Of a DNA stretch of 64,000 bases, positions 49,088 through 58,875 are shown in pieces. Origin of the DNA: Nostocoides sp. HKS02 (GTDB lineage: Bacteria; Actinomycetota; Actinomycetes; Actinomycetales; Dermatophilaceae). Every line of letters starts with the position of its first letter. Positions within the stretch are counted from its first letter, which is position 1. A program made the position numbers and the translations under genes. The notes beneath the pieces were generated by a model. The model did not search any database, was not told the DNA's origin, and saw only the letters and a list, made by a program, of their open reading frames with translations. The DNA lies in contig NZ_CP046121.1 in NCBI RefSeq assembly GCF_009707485.1, positions 1,054,001 through 1,118,000 of the forward strand, read 5' to 3'.

Positions 49088-49999
49088 CTACCAGCCGCGC
49101 TCGGCCAGACGGTGGGGCTCGGGGATCTCGTCGACGTTGATGCCCACCATCGCCTCGCCGAGCCCGCGCGAGACCTTGGCGATGACGTCGGGGTCGTCGA
49201 AGAACGTGGTGGCCTTGACGATCGCCTCGGCGCGCTGGGCCGGGTTGCCGGACTTGAAGATGCCGGACCCGACGAAGACGCCTTCGGCGCCGAGCTGCAT
49301 CATCATGGCCGCGTCGGCCGGGGTGGCGATGCCACCCGCGGTGAAGAGCACGACGGGGAGCTTGCCGGCCTCGGCGACCTCCTTGACGAGGTCGAAGGGA
49401 GCCTGGAGCTCCTTGGCGGCGACGTAGAGCTCGTCCTCGGGCAGGCCCTGGAGGCGGCGGATCTGCTGGCGGATCTGGCGCATGTGCGTCGTGGCGTTGG
49501 ACACGTCACCGGTGCCGGCCTCGCCCTTGGAGCGGATCATCGCCGCACCCTCGGTGATGCGCCGCAGTGCCTCGCCGAGGTTGGTCGCGCCGCAGACGAA
49601 GGGAACCGTGAAGTTCCACTTGTCGATGTGGTTGGCGTAGTCGGCCGGGGTCAGCACCTCGGACTCGTCGATGTAGTCGACCCCGAGGGACTGCAGGACC
49701 TGGGCCTCGACGAAGTGGCCGATGCGGGCCTTGGCCATCACCGGGATCGAGACGGCCTCGATGATGCCGTCGATCATGTCGGGGTCGGACATGCGCGAGA
49801 CGCCGCCCTGGGCGCGGATGTCGGCCGGCACGCGTTCGAGGGCCATCACGGCGACGGCGCCGGCGTCCTCGGCGATCTTGGCCTGCTCGGCGTTGACGAC
49901 ATCCATGATGACGCCACCCTTGAGCATCTCGGCCATGCCGCGCTTGACGCGCGAGGTGCCGGTGGTGGGCTGGCTGGTGGTGGTTGCGTCGGCGGACAT
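49088..49999 (-). CDS. pdxS: Pyridoxal 5'-phosphate synthase lyase subunit PdxS
   Basis: A 303-aa TIM-barrel enzyme that builds PLP from ribose 5-phosphate, glyceraldehyde 3-phosphate and ammonia from Pdx[35 protein letters not shown] (catalytic Lys), [16 protein letters not shown] and [12 protein letters not shown] are diagnostic. ATG 49999 is used. It ends five bases from the convergent GNAT gene. Confidence 0.95.
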   Translation of the reverse strand: MSADATTTSQPTTGTSRVKRGMAEMLKGGVIMDVVNAEQAKIAEDAGAVAVMALERVPADIRAQGGVSRMSDPDMIDGIIEAVSIPVMAKARIGHFVEAQVLQSLGVDYIDESEVLTPADYANHIDKWNFTVPFVCGATNLGEALRRITEGAAMIRSKGEAGTGDVSNATTHMRQIRQQIRRLQGLPEDELYVAAKELQAPFDLVKEVAEAGKLPVVLFTAGGIATPADAAMMMQLGAEGVFVGSGIFKSGNPAQRAEAIVKATTFFDDPDVIAKVSRGLGEAMVGINVDEIPEPHRLAERGW

Positions 50000-50173
50000 G
50001 GGGTCCAACTCCAGATCTGTTCAGGGCGCAGCGCAGGAATCGCGCTTCGCCCTCATCGTAGTTGGTGGCCGGGACAGGCGACGCCACACCCCCGACCGGC
50101 CAGCGCCGCCGCAGCGCCGCCGCAACGCCGCCCCAGGGCCGGCCCAGAGCCGGCCCAAGCGGCCCGCGGGCGT

Positions 50174-50755
50174 CTACTCCCGGACAGCCGGGGGCAGCTC
50201 GTCGTCGAACTCGACGGTGCGGGGCAGGTCGGCGTGTCCGGCCAGCCGGAACACCCGCACCACCGCCTTGCGCCGCACCCGCTGGACGTCCTTGACGGCG
50301 TCGTTGTGGAAGCGTCGGGCCAGCTGCACCCGCACTCCCGCAGCCTCCACGCGCTCGAGCGCTGGCAGCCCGGGCCCCTCGCTGGCGCGCAGCTCGTCGA
50401 CGACGGGCGCACTCAGGGCTGCCTGCAGGGCCAACGTGAGGTCGCTCTCGAGAACCTCCCGGCCCGCGAAGTGCTGGCCCTCGAGGAGGTCGTGCTCCAG
50501 CGCCCGCTCATTGTGCGCCTCGATGGACTCGGATGCCGCGCCGGCCAGCATGAGGGCACTGGCCGGGTCCACCGCGCCGGAGTTGGCCAGCTCGAGGGTG
50601 GCTTCGGCGCGACGGACCAGCTGGGCGTCGAGGGCCGACAGCGCCCCCTCGACACGGGCGTGCAGCCGGTCGAGCCTGGCTGCGCTGTACGACAGGTACC
50701 ACGCGATCCCGAGCAGGAGCGCGACGGCCACGGCCGCCCACGTCAGGTCGTTCAT
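50174..50755 (-). CDS. Hypothetical membrane protein of the PIM cluster (LemA-like in outline)
   Basis: A 193-aa protein with one N-terminal membrane segment (WAAVAVALLLGIAWYLSYS) and a long helical, Ala/Leu/Glu-rich soluble part. It ends with a conserved-looking KAVVRVFRLAGHADLPRTVEFDDE. The outline recalls LemA proteins but I see no decisive motif. It overlaps the pimA stop by one base, so it probably serves the same pathway or membrane site. Downstream, 50000-50173 holds only GC-rich short repeats. Confidence 0.75.
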   Translation of the reverse strand: MNDLTWAAVAVALLLGIAWYLSYSAARLDRLHARVEGALSALDAQLVRRAEATLELANSGAVDPASALMLAGAASESIEAHNERALEHDLLEGQHFAGREVLESDLTLALQAALSAPVVDELRASEGPGLPALERVEAAGVRVQLARRFHNDAVKDVQRVRRKAVVRVFRLAGHADLPRTVEFDDELPPAVRE

Positions 50756-51948
50756 CAGTCCTCGCCCCCTCGTGCCTTGCCGCGCAACAGCAGCCGGGTC
50801 CAGCGGGTGTCCGCGCCGAGGTCCGAACGCGTGCCGCCGGGGGCGTGCGTGACCGTGTCGTAGACCGCCATCACGTCTTCGGCCACCACCGACCAGTCGA
50901 ACACCTGGGCCCGGCGACGCCCGACCTCGCGGAGCCGCTGCCGTTCGGCCGGGTCGGCGAGCAGGCTGCCGAGGCGACGGGCGAGATCGGCGCTGTCCTC
51001 GTTGACGAAGGTCAGCCCGGCCTGCGCGCCGTCCAGCACCCTGACGAACGGGGGCAGGTTGCTCGCGACGACCGGCGCTCCTGCGCTCATGGCCTCGACG
51101 AGCACGATGCCGAAGCTCTCTCCTCCGGTGTGCGGCGCGACGTAGACGTCGACCGACGAGAGCAGCGCCGCCTTGTCGTCGTCGCTCACCAGGCCCAGGA
51201 ACTCGGTCGCGTCGGCGACCCGGCTGCTCAGCCGCTCCCGGGCTGCCGCCACGTCCCCGGGACCTGCCACGAGGAGCCGCGCACCGGGGAACCGGTCCAG
51301 AACCGCCCCCATCGCCGTGGCGAGCACCGGCAGGCCCTTGCGTGGCTCGTCGATCCGCCCCAGGAAGGCGATCGTCGGGGCCGTCTCCGTCCCGACCCAT
51401 GCCGCTCGCGGCAGGGCGTCGGCGAAGCGTGCGACGTTCACGCCGTTCGGAATGACCACCGCGTCGCCCCCGAGGTGAGTGGTGACAGTGCGACGGGCGT
51501 CCTCGGAGACCGCGATGCGGCCGCTGATCTTCTCCAGGCTGGGGCGCATGAGGGGGTATGCCGCCTGCATCGCCCGGGAGCGCAGGTTGGAGGTGTGGAA
51601 CGTCGCCACGACCGGGCCCTCGGCAGCCCACAGGGCAAGCACCGAGATGCTGGGCGTGACCGGCTCGTGCAGGTGCACGACGTCGAAGCCACCCCGCTCG
51701 ACCCACCGCCCCACCCGCGCGGCAGTGACCGGACCGAAGCTCAGTCGGGCCACCGACCCGTTGTACCGGACCGGGACCGCGCGCCCGACTGACTCGACGT
51801 ACGGCGGCAACGGGGTGTCGTCGTCGGCGGGCGCCAGGACCGAGGCGTGGTGCCCCTGCGCGAGGAAGTACTCGGCGAGGTCGCGGACGTGGAACTGCAC
51901 CCCGCCCGGGACGTCGAACGAGTACGGGCAGACGAGTCCGATCCTCAT
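50755..51948 (-). CDS. pimA: Phosphatidylinositol alpha-mannosyltransferase PimA
   Basis: A 397-aa GT4 glycosyltransferase that adds the first mannose to phosphatidylinositol from GDP-mannose. VCPYSFDVPGGVQFHVRDLAEYF, IPNGVNVARF, FLGRIDEPRKGL and the E-x7-E motif ESFGIVLVEAMSAG are present. It follows pgsA and patA in the order patA-pimA conserved in PIM-making actinobacteria. Confidence 0.93.
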   Translation of the reverse strand: MRIGLVCPYSFDVPGGVQFHVRDLAEYFLAQGHHASVLAPADDDTPLPPYVESVGRAVPVRYNGSVARLSFGPVTAARVGRWVERGGFDVVHLHEPVTPSISVLALWAAEGPVVATFHTSNLRSRAMQAAYPLMRPSLEKISGRIAVSEDARRTVTTHLGGDAVVIPNGVNVARFADALPRAAWVGTETAPTIAFLGRIDEPRKGLPVLATAMGAVLDRFPGARLLVAGPGDVAAARERLSSRVADATEFLGLVSDDDKAALLSSVDVYVAPHTGGESFGIVLVEAMSAGAPVVASNLPPFVRVLDGAQAGLTFVNEDSADLARRLGSLLADPAERQRLREVGRRRAQVFDWSVVAEDVMAVYDTVTHAPGGTRSDLGADTRWTRLLLRGKARGGED

Positions 51949-51961
51949 GTGAGCACGGTCA

Positions 51962-52861
51962 TCACGTGAACACCCGCTGCAGCATGTGCCAGTCCTCGGT
52001 GTGTTCGCGGATCGCCGCGCCCAGGACGTCGGCACAGCTCTGGGTCAGCGCGGTGGCCTTGGCGCGGGTCGTGCCCGTGGTGGGTGCCTCGACGCGCGGG
52101 TGGAAGGTGATGACGACCCGGTGCCGCCACGACGACCCGGGGAGCGGCTCGTAGTGGATCGACACAGGGAACAACGCGGCCCCGGTGGCCAGGGCCAGCG
52201 CGGCTGGGCCCGCAGCCATCCGGGCGCGGTGGCCGCAGAGGTCGACGTCGATCCCGCGCGCGGTGAGGTCGCGGTCGGCCAACAGCGGCATCACCACCGG
52301 CGAGGTCAGGTGTGCCCGCAGCTCGGCGAAGACGTCTCCCCCGCCGGTGAGCGGCAGGATCGTCATGCCGAGCGACTCGCGGAAGGCGAGGAACTCGGCA
52401 TACACCGACTCCGGCTTGAGCCGCTCGGCCACGGTGACGACCGGCCCGAGCTCGCGCGCGCCCCAAGCCCCGGCCACGTCCCAGTTGCCGAGGTGGCCCA
52501 GGAAGCACAGAGCGGGCCGTCCAGCGGTCAGCTCGGCGCGGACGGGCTCGTCCCCCTCGACGCGCACCGCGGCCCGGATCTGCTCGGCGCTGCGATCGGG
52601 CAGCCGGAACGCCTCGCAGTAGTAGCGCAGGTAGGACCGCATGCCGGCGCGGACGAGCTCGTCGAGCTCGCCGTCGGTGAGCTCGGGCCGCACCAGGGCG
52701 TAGTTGCTGCGCAGCCGCTGGACTCCCTTGCCGCCGCGGGCGACCGTGACGTCGGCCAGCTGGTCGAAGGCGGCGTATGCCGCGCGCTCGGGCAGGCGGC
52801 GCACCGCACCCCACCCGAGGCGGTAGCTTCCGACGGCAAGCGCGTCGGCCACAGCGCTCAC
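51962..52861 (-). CDS. patA: Phosphatidylinositol mannoside acyltransferase (PatA)
   Basis: A 299-aa lysophospholipid acyltransferase-like protein that acylates a mannose of PIM in this cluster. The H-x4-D motif is in LGHLGNWDVAGAWG (about residue 128), and SIHYEPL and VEAPTTGTTRAKATALTQ follow. GTG 52861 overlaps the pgsA stop. The role follows from homology and order. Confidence 0.9.
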   Translation of the reverse strand: MSAVADALAVGSYRLGWGAVRRLPERAAYAAFDQLADVTVARGGKGVQRLRSNYALVRPELTDGELDELVRAGMRSYLRYYCEAFRLPDRSAEQIRAAVRVEGDEPVRAELTAGRPALCFLGHLGNWDVAGAWGARELGPVVTVAERLKPESVYAEFLAFRESLGMTILPLTGGGDVFAELRAHLTSPVVMPLLADRDLTARGIDVDLCGHRARMAAGPAALALATGAALFPVSIHYEPLPGSSWRHRVVITFHPRVEAPTTGTTRAKATALTQSCADVLGAAIREHTEDWHMLQRVFT

Positions 52862-53470
52862 GCCGCGCCCAGGGCCTGCTTGCGCACAGTCAGGACGCGC
52901 TGGACGACGGTGACGAGGCTGGCGACGGCGAGCAGGGCCAGCACGATCGCGAGGACGACCTCGGGCAGCCCGAGCCCGACGAGGCCGGTCGTCACCAGTA
53001 CGGCGACGAGTCGGTCGGCGCGTTCGGCGATACCGACGTTCGCGGTCATGCCGAGCCCCTCGGCGCGTGCCTTGGCATAGGAGACGACGCTGCCCAGGAT
53101 GAGGCACGCCAGCGCGAGCCCGGCCATGAGGAAGTCGTTTCCGCTGCCGGCGTACCAGAGGACGAGGCCGCCGAAGATCGCGGAGTCGCCGACCCGGTCG
53201 AGGGTGGAGTCGAGGTAGGCCCCCCCAGTTGCCGGAACGGCCGGACATCCGGGCCATCACCCCGTCGACGGTGTCGGAGAACACGAACACGGCGATGACG
53301 ACGGTGCCCCAGAAGAACTCGTGGCGGGGGTAGAACGCGAGTGCACCGATCGTCACCCCGAGCGTGCCGACGATGGTCACTACGTCGGGGCTGACCCCGA
53401 GCGAGAGCAGGAGTCTGGCGACGGGGGTGAAGATCCGGGTGAAGAGCGCGCGTGCGTACTTGTTGAGCAT
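52858..53470 (-). CDS. pgsA: Phosphatidylinositol phosphate synthase, frameshifted
   Basis: A CDP-alcohol phosphotransferase of 203 aa after removing one base; in this cluster it makes phosphatidylinositol phosphate for PIM. SDTVDGVMARMSG and YLDSTLDRVGDS complete the D-x3-DG-x2-AR-x8-G-x3-D-x3-D signature, but the two halves are in different frames. The break is a run of seven bases (G on the coding strand) at about 53221-53227; six keeps the frame through the conserved motif. The interruption of such an essential enzyme argues for a sequence error. A TAGGCT hexamer lies ten bases before the ATG. Confidence 0.87.
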
Positions 53471-53483
53471 GGTGGGCCTCAGC

Positions 53484-54035
53484 CTACTGAGCCCTCGTCG
53501 GCCAAGCCGCGGCGATCCGCGAACGGACGTCCTCGAGGAGCATCGGCAGCGCCTTGGTCTGGGCGATCACCGGCAGGAAGTTCGAGTCCCCGCCCCACCG
53601 CGGGACGATGTGCTGGTGCAGGTGTGCCTGCACGCCGGCGCCGGCGACCCCGCCCTGGTTCATGCCGATGTTGTAGCCGTGCGGCGCCGATGCCTCGTCG
53701 ATGGCCGCGATCGCGTGCTTGGTGAGCGCCGTGAACTCGGTCGTCTCGTCGTCCGTGAGGTCGACGTAGAGGGAGACGTGGCGGTAGGGACAGACCAACA
53801 CGTGGCCGGGGTTGTACGGGAAGAGGTTCATGACCACGTAGCACAGCTCACCCCGGTGGACGATGAGGCCGCCCTCGTCGTCCCGGCCCGGTGCAGCGCA
53901 GAAGGGACACCCCTCGCCCGCATCCTGGCTCGGCCGCTCGCCGGTCACGTAGGCCATCCGGTGCGGTGTCCAGAGCCGCTCGAAGCCGTCCTTCACCCCC
54001 GCGAAGTCGGTGTCCGGTTCGAGTGCATCGCTCAT
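53484..54035 (-). CDS. HIT-family nucleotide hydrolase/Ap4A phosphorylase-like
   Basis: A 183-aa HIT protein. CPFCAAPGR resembles a zinc pair, VMNLFPYNPGHVLVCPYRH is the beta-sheet core, and HLHQHIVPRWGGD holds the histidine triad. The orthologue in this position, Rv2613c, is a diadenosine tetraphosphate phosphorylase; that activity is inferred here. ATG 54035 appears leaderless. Confidence 0.9.
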   Translation of the reverse strand: MSDALEPDTDFAGVKDGFERLWTPHRMAYVTGERPSQDAGEGCPFCAAPGRDDEGGLIVHRGELCYVVMNLFPYNPGHVLVCPYRHVSLYVDLTDDETTEFTALTKHAIAAIDEASAPHGYNIGMNQGGVAGAGVQAHLHQHIVPRWGGDSNFLPVIAQTKALPMLLEDVRSRIAAAWPTRAQ

Positions 54036-54043
54036 GGTCAGCG

Positions 54044-54049
54044 ATCCTA
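54044..54049 (-). promoter_or_regulatory. Probable -10 hexamer (TAGGAT), leaderless HIT gene
   Basis: TAGGAT ends eight bases before ATG 54035, the start of the HIT-pgsA-patA-pimA series. Confidence 0.45.
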
Positions 54050-54121
54050 GGACGCCCCTCGTCGCTCCCGCCGCAGTCAGCCTCAGGTTTTGCGGTGGCA
54101 TCCAGCGGGCAGAGACGAAAT

Positions 54122-54613
54122 GTGCCCTCGGATGCCTCCGAACCGGAGGACCCCTCGATACGTTCTGCCGCCGCGGACGACGCTGCCGACATCGCCGAGC
54201 TCCTGTGGACCATCCGCATCGGGACGCTCCCTCACATCCCACCGATGGTGCACACCAGGGACAGAGTCGAGCCTTTCGTCAAGGAGGTGCTGCTGCCCCA
54301 TTTCGAGGTCTGGGTCGCCGACACCGAGGCCGGCCCGGTGGGGTTCATGGCCCTGATGGCCCCCGACCAGCTCGGCCACCTGTACATCGCCGCACCCCAT
54401 CGCGACCGCGGGCTCGGCTCGCGCTTCGTGGCGCTGGCCCAGGATCGGTACCCGGAGGGCCTCCAGCTCTGGACGTTCCAGAGCAACCGTGCGGCGCAGC
54501 GCTTCTACGAACGCCACGGCTTCGTCGCGGTCGAGTGGACCGACGGGCAGAACGAGGAGGGCGCCCCGGACGTCCGGATGGAGTGGCGCCCGGCAAGCTC
54601 CGGGCGTCCCTAG
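54122..54613 (+). CDS. GNAT family N-acetyltransferase
   Basis: A 163-aa acetyltransferase with [25 protein letters not shown] (acetyl-CoA loop) and [21 protein letters not shown] near the C-terminus. The substrate is unknown. GTG 54122 is the most likely start; there are longer in-frame options without support. It is convergent with thrS, overlapping its end by four bases. Confidence 0.82.
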   Translation: MPSDASEPEDPSIRSAAADDAADIAELLWTIRIGTLPHIPPMVHTRDRVEPFVKEVLLPHFEVWVADTEAGPVGFMALMAPDQLGHLYIAAPHRDRGLGSRFVALAQDRYPEGLQLWTFQSNRAAQRFYERHGFVAVEWTDGQNEEGAPDVRMEWRPASSGRP

Positions 54614-56595
54614 ACCTGCGTGCGCGACTCGACGGCGGCAACGACCTCGGCGATGGCCTCGGCTACCGGGACGCCGTTCTTCTGGGAACCGTCGCGGTAC
54701 CGGAACGACACCGCGCCCGCGCTGCGGTCCTCTTCACCGGCGATCAGCACGAACGGCACCCTCGACTTGGAGGCATTGCGGATCTTCTTGGGGAACCGGT
54801 CGTCGGTGTCGTCGATCTCGACGCGAATCCCCTTGCGCCGCAACTGGTCCGCGACCTCGTGGAGGTAGGTCGAGAACTCCTCGGCGACTGGGATGCCGAG
54901 CACCTGGACCGGCGACAGCCAGGGCGGGAACGCGCCGGCGTAGTGCTCCACGAGGACTCCGAGGAACCGCTCGATCGAGCCGAACTTGGCCGAGTGGATC
55001 ATCACGGGCTGCTGACGCGACCCGTCGGCGGCCTGGTACTCGAGACCGAACCGCTCAGGCTGGTTGAAGTCGTACTGGATGGTCGACATCTGCCAGGTGC
55101 GGCCGATCGCGTCACGGGCCTGGACCGAGATCTTGGGGCCGTAGTAGGCCGCACCGCCGGGGTCGGGCACGAGCTCGAGCCCGGACTCGACGGCGACCCG
55201 CTCGAGGACCGCGGTGGCGACCTCCCACTGCTCGTCGGAGCCGATGAACTTGGTGCTCTTCTCGCCCTCGGTGTCGCGGGTGGACAGCTCGAGGTAGAAG
55301 TCGTCCATGCCGAAGTCACGCAACAGCGAGAGCACGAAGTCGAGCAGGTGCTTGATCTCGCCGGGCGCCTGCTCCTTGGTGACGTAGGAGTGCGAGTCGT
55401 CCTGGGCGAACCCGCGCACGCGGGTCAGACCGTGCACGACCCCGGACTTCTCGTTGCGGTAGACGTGCCCGAACTCGAACAGCCGCAACGGCAGCTCGCG
55501 GTAGGACCGGCCGCGGGAGCGGAAGATGAGGTTGTGCATCGGGCAGTTCATCGCCTTGAGGCGGTAGTCGGTGCCGTCGACGTCGAAGGGCGGGAACATG
55601 CCCTCGCCGTAGTAAGGCAGGTGCCCAGAGGTGTGGAACAGCTGTTCCTTGGCGATGTGCGGGGTCCCGACGTACTCGAAGCCCTCCTGGATGTGCCGGT
55701 CGCGGACGTAGTCCTCCATGACCCGCTTGATCACGCCACCCTTGGGGTGGAAGACGGGCAGACCTGACCCGAGCTCCTCGGGGAAGCTGAACAGGTCCTG
55801 CTCCTGGCCGATCTTCCGGTGGTCGCGCCGTTCGGCCTCGGCCTGCCGCTCGAGGTAGGCCTTGAGGTCGTCCTTGGTCGGCCACGCCGTGCCGTACACA
55901 CGCTGGAGCTGCGGGTTCTTCTCGCTGCCGCGCCAGTAGGCCCCACCGCTGCGCATGAGCTTGAACGCGTTGCCGAGCACCTTGGTCGACGGCACGTGCG
56001 GACCGCGGCACAGGTCGCCCCAGGCCCGGCTCCCGTCGCGGCGCACGTTGTCGTAGATGGTCAGCTGCGCGCCGCCCACCTCGACGTCGGCCCCTTCGGC
56101 CTGGTCCCCCGCTCCCCCGCCCTTGAGGCCGATCAGCTCGACCTTGTACGGCTCGTCGGCGAGCTCGACCGCGGCCTGCGCGTCGCTGACCTCGCGGCGC
56201 ACGAAGGTCTGGCCCTCGTTGACGATCCGCTGCATGACCTTCTCGAGGGCCTTGAGGTCCTCGGGGGTGAACGGGTCCTCGACGTCGAAGTCGTAGTAGA
56301 AGCCGTCGCGCACCGGCGGGCCGATGCCGAGCCTCGCCTTGGGGTTGACCTCCTGGACCGCCTGCGCCAGCACGTGGGCGGCACTGTGCCGCAACACGTC
56401 GAGCCCGTCCTGCTCCTGGGCGGTCACCGGCTCGACGGAGTCGCCGTCGACGAGCGGGTGTGCGAGGTCTCGCAGCTCACCGTTGACGCGGGCGACGAGA
56501 ACGGCGCGGTCGCCCTCGAACAGGTCGGCGCACGTCGTCTGCTCCGGCACCGATCGCTCGCTTCCGGAGACGATGACGGTGATCTGGGCAGGCAC
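54610..56595 (-). CDS. thrS: Threonine-tRNA ligase
   Basis: A 661-aa class II synthetase with N-terminal TGS domain, the editing (SAD) domain and a catalytic core in which [12 protein letters not shown] carries the zinc Cys, followed by [11 protein letters not shown] and a C-terminal anticodon domain ([10 protein letters not shown]). It charges tRNA-Thr and edits Ser. Three in-frame GTGs start the frame; 56595 is chosen because AGGAG lies five bases upstream. Confidence 0.95.
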   Translation of the reverse strand: MPAQITVIVSGSERSVPEQTTCADLFEGDRAVLVARVNGELRDLAHPLVDGDSVEPVTAQEQDGLDVLRHSAAHVLAQAVQEVNPKARLGIGPPVRDGFYYDFDVEDPFTPEDLKALEKVMQRIVNEGQTFVRREVSDAQAAVELADEPYKVELIGLKGGGAGDQAEGADVEVGGAQLTIYDNVRRDGSRAWGDLCRGPHVPSTKVLGNAFKLMRSGGAYWRGSEKNPQLQRVYGTAWPTKDDLKAYLERQAEAERRDHRKIGQEQDLFSFPEELGSGLPVFHPKGGVIKRVMEDYVRDRHIQEGFEYVGTPHIAKEQLFHTSGHLPYYGEGMFPPFDVDGTDYRLKAMNCPMHNLIFRSRGRSYRELPLRLFEFGHVYRNEKSGVVHGLTRVRGFAQDDSHSYVTKEQAPGEIKHLLDFVLSLLRDFGMDDFYLELSTRDTEGEKSTKFIGSDEQWEVATAVLERVAVESGLELVPDPGGAAYYGPKISVQARDAIGRTWQMSTIQYDFNQPERFGLEYQAADGSRQQPVMIHSAKFGSIERFLGVLVEHYAGAFPPWLSPVQVLGIPVAEEFSTYLHEVADQLRRKGIRVEIDDTDDRFPKKIRNASKSRVPFVLIAGEEDRSAGAVSFRYRDGSQKNGVPVAEAIAEVVAAVESRTQV

Positions 56596-56621
56596 GGGCA
56601 CTCCTGGTGGCACGAGGACGG

Positions 56622-56657
56622 GGTATGCCGCGGACGGAGGTCCGCGCGCGGCATACC
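56622..56657 (-). terminator. Hairpin of inverted CGGCATAC motifs between FUSC gene and thrS
   Basis: GGTATGCCGCG and CGCGGCATACC are perfect 11-base arms, with GAC/GTC pairs inside the loop. It lies 61 bases past the FUSC stop, so it may end that transcript. Both arms are copies of the window-wide octamer. Confidence 0.55.
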
Positions 56658-56718
56658 GATGGTATCGGCCACCCGCGGCCGCTCGCGCGGCAGTTGTTCG
56701 CCCCAGCCGGGCACGTGG

Positions 56719-57957
56719 TCAGGGCGACGTGTCCTCAGGCTCGGACCAGAGCCGGAGCGCCTCGGGCGCCGGGCGCCGGATCGGCCCGCTGTCGGTGGGC
56801 ATCACCGCTCTGCCGCCATGCACCTCGAGCTCACGGACCAGCCGCTGGCCGTCGAGGAGGAGGGCGCCGTACGCGGGCCAGGCGCGAGGGTCGTCCAGCT
56901 CGGTCGTGCGGACCTTCTCGCCCAGACGATCCAGGGTCGCGGCGGCATGCCGCAGGCAGTCGCGGACCACGGTGCGCTCGGTCTCGTCGGCGAGGCCGAA
57001 GTGGCCGAGCGCCTGGGCTATGTCGTCGAGCACCCCCGCGTACTCGTCGACGAAGGCCGGGGACGGGGCGGGCTGGGCCTCCTCGTCGTCGGCGGCGTCG
57101 ACCAGCGTGCGAGCGATTCCCGAGATCTGCCACTGGCTGCGGCGGATGGCCTCGACGGTCTCGGCATACCCGGCCCAGTCGACGTCGAGGGGTCGCAGGT
57201 TGTCGCGAAGGTTGAACTTCGTGCTCTCCACTCCCGTCTCGATCTCCGCGCGGATGCTCGGGGCCAGGGCGATGAGCTCGGTGCTCACGTCGTACCACCG
57301 GCGGGCCGCGTCGGCGTCCCACCCCTCGCGTAGCCCGGCACTGATGTCGTTGAGGAGCTCGCAGACGCGCTTGGTCAGCAGCTGGATCTGCTCGCGGGGC
57401 TTGTGGACGTGCAGCGGGGCGAGGACCACGGCGTTGGTCAGCACCCCGATGACCCCGCCGACGACCGTCTCGACGATGGCGAGGTAGGTGAACTGGGTGT
57501 TGGTACCACCCAGCGTGAGCAGCGACAGGAGCGCCATCGCCGGAACCTGGATGCCGTGGTCGCCCAGCCTGCGCCACCGCGCGATGAGCAGCGCGAGGTA
57601 GATGACCGGGAGCATGCTCCACCAGTGCACGCCCACCAGGGAGCCGACGAGCCAGGCGGCACTCATGCCCACGACGACCGCGACGACGCGCTGCGCGCTG
57701 GCCCACAGGGAGCGGACCATGGTGCGGTCGACCACGAGCAGCGCCGCCATCGGGGCGTAGAACGGCGAGGGGCTGTGCAGGACCCGCACGGCGAACTGCC
57801 AGGCGATGACGGTGGCCAGTGCCGCCTTGAGCATGAGCAGGGCTGCGTCGCGCTCGGTGCCTCGCTCGGTCAGTGCGCGACGAGCGATTCCGGCGGCGCG
57901 GGCCACGGAGGCCACCGCCCAGGCAGGGGACGGCGGTGACGCCTGCTCATTGGCCAT
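56719..57957 (-). CDS. FUSC family membrane protein (aromatic acid exporter-like)
   Basis: A 412-aa protein with six N-terminal membrane segments (for example MLKAALATVIAWQFAVRVL and VVAVVVGMSAAWLVGSLVGV) and a long cytoplasmic helical domain. YAPMAALLVVDRTMVRSLWASAQRVVAV is typical of FUSC/ArAE proteins, thought to export aromatic or other organic acids. The substrate is unknown. Confidence 0.82.
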   Translation of the reverse strand: MANEQASPPSPAWAVASVARAAGIARRALTERGTERDAALLMLKAALATVIAWQFAVRVLHSPSPFYAPMAALLVVDRTMVRSLWASAQRVVAVVVGMSAAWLVGSLVGVHWWSMLPVIYLALLIARWRRLGDHGIQVPAMALLSLLTLGGTNTQFTYLAIVETVVGGVIGVLTNAVVLAPLHVHKPREQIQLLTKRVCELLNDISAGLREGWDADAARRWYDVSTELIALAPSIRAEIETGVESTKFNLRDNLRPLDVDWAGYAETVEAIRRSQWQISGIARTLVDAADDEEAQPAPSPAFVDEYAGVLDDIAQALGHFGLADETERTVVRDCLRHAAATLDRLGEKVRTTELDDPRAWPAYGALLLDGQRLVRELEVHGGRAVMPTDSGPIRRPAPEALRLWSEPEDTSP

Positions 57958-57993
57958 CTAGCCACGTTAGGCACCCCGGCTCGGCACCTCAAG

Positions 57994-58874
57994 TCAGGCG
58001 CTGAGTCCTGGCTGAAAGGTGAGCACGAGGTGGTTGGTCGCCACGTCCTTGGCAGAGCGAAGCCCGACGAGGGCCGGCTCCGCGCGGTCGTCCACGACGA
58101 CTTCGACCGTGCTCGGCACGAGCACTGGCTTCTGGAACCAGACGTGGGAGGTGCCGGGCCCGGAGGTCTGCGGCCCGAGCACTGCCAGCGCGCGGGCATA
58201 CGTCCACATCCCGTGGGCGATCGCCCGGGGAAGCCCATGGTCCGGGCGGGGAGCCGGTGCAGGTGGATCGGGTTGACGTCACCGGACACCGCGGCATACC
58301 GGCGGCCGATGTCCTCGGGGACGCGAACCACTGCGGCACCCGCGCCACCGGGAAGCGGCCGCAGCATCGGCGCGCTCGGACGCGCCGGACCCTCCACCTG
58401 CGCGGGGGCACCGGTGCGCCCGCGGCGCAGGTAGGTGCTGCGTCCCTCCCAGACCCGCTCGCCGTCGACGTCCACCACGGTCACGAGGTCGACCACGGTG
58501 CCCTTCGGATGCGCCCGCAGCTGCTCGGCACTGACCGTGAGGTCGACCAGGTCGTCAGCCGTGAGCCGGCGATGGACGGTGACCTGGTTCTCCAGGTGGA
58601 CGAGGCCGGGCAGCGCCAGGGGAAAGGCGCGGTCGGCCATGAGCTGCACCTGCAGGGGGAACCCGAGTACGTGCGGGTAGGGGTGAGGTAGCACGTCGCC
58701 GCCCGTGAAACGGCAGATCCGTTGGTACGCCAGGAGGTGGTCGCGGTCGACTCGCACCCCGGCTCGTCTCAGCGCGTATGCCGGGAGGTCGCCGCCGCGC
58801 CCGCGCTGGGTCAGCGCCGCCTTGGCGAACAGCCGCGGGAGGGAAGGGCTCTCGTACAGGTAGCGGACGCTCAC
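57994..58874 (-). CDS. MaoC-like (R)-specific enoyl-CoA hydratase, frameshifted
   Basis: A 293-aa double hot-dog protein when one base is added. RYAAVSGDVNPIHLH near residue 215 is the MaoC hydratase motif with Asp and His; the C-terminal segment starting HGMWTYARALAVLG continues in another frame. The break is TTCCCCGGG near 58231, one C short. The order fadA2-fabG-maoC is that of Rv0243-Rv0242c-Rv0241c (HtdX), so a 3-hydroxyacyl dehydratase role is inferred. GTG 58874 starts one base after the fabG stop. Confidence 0.82.
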
Positions 58875-58875
58875 C

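Noticed and set aside
50000..50173. Small gene in the gap between pdxS and the PIM cluster
   Set aside because: The gap holds short CGCCGC and GCCGGCCC repeats with no start, ribosome site or coding pattern.
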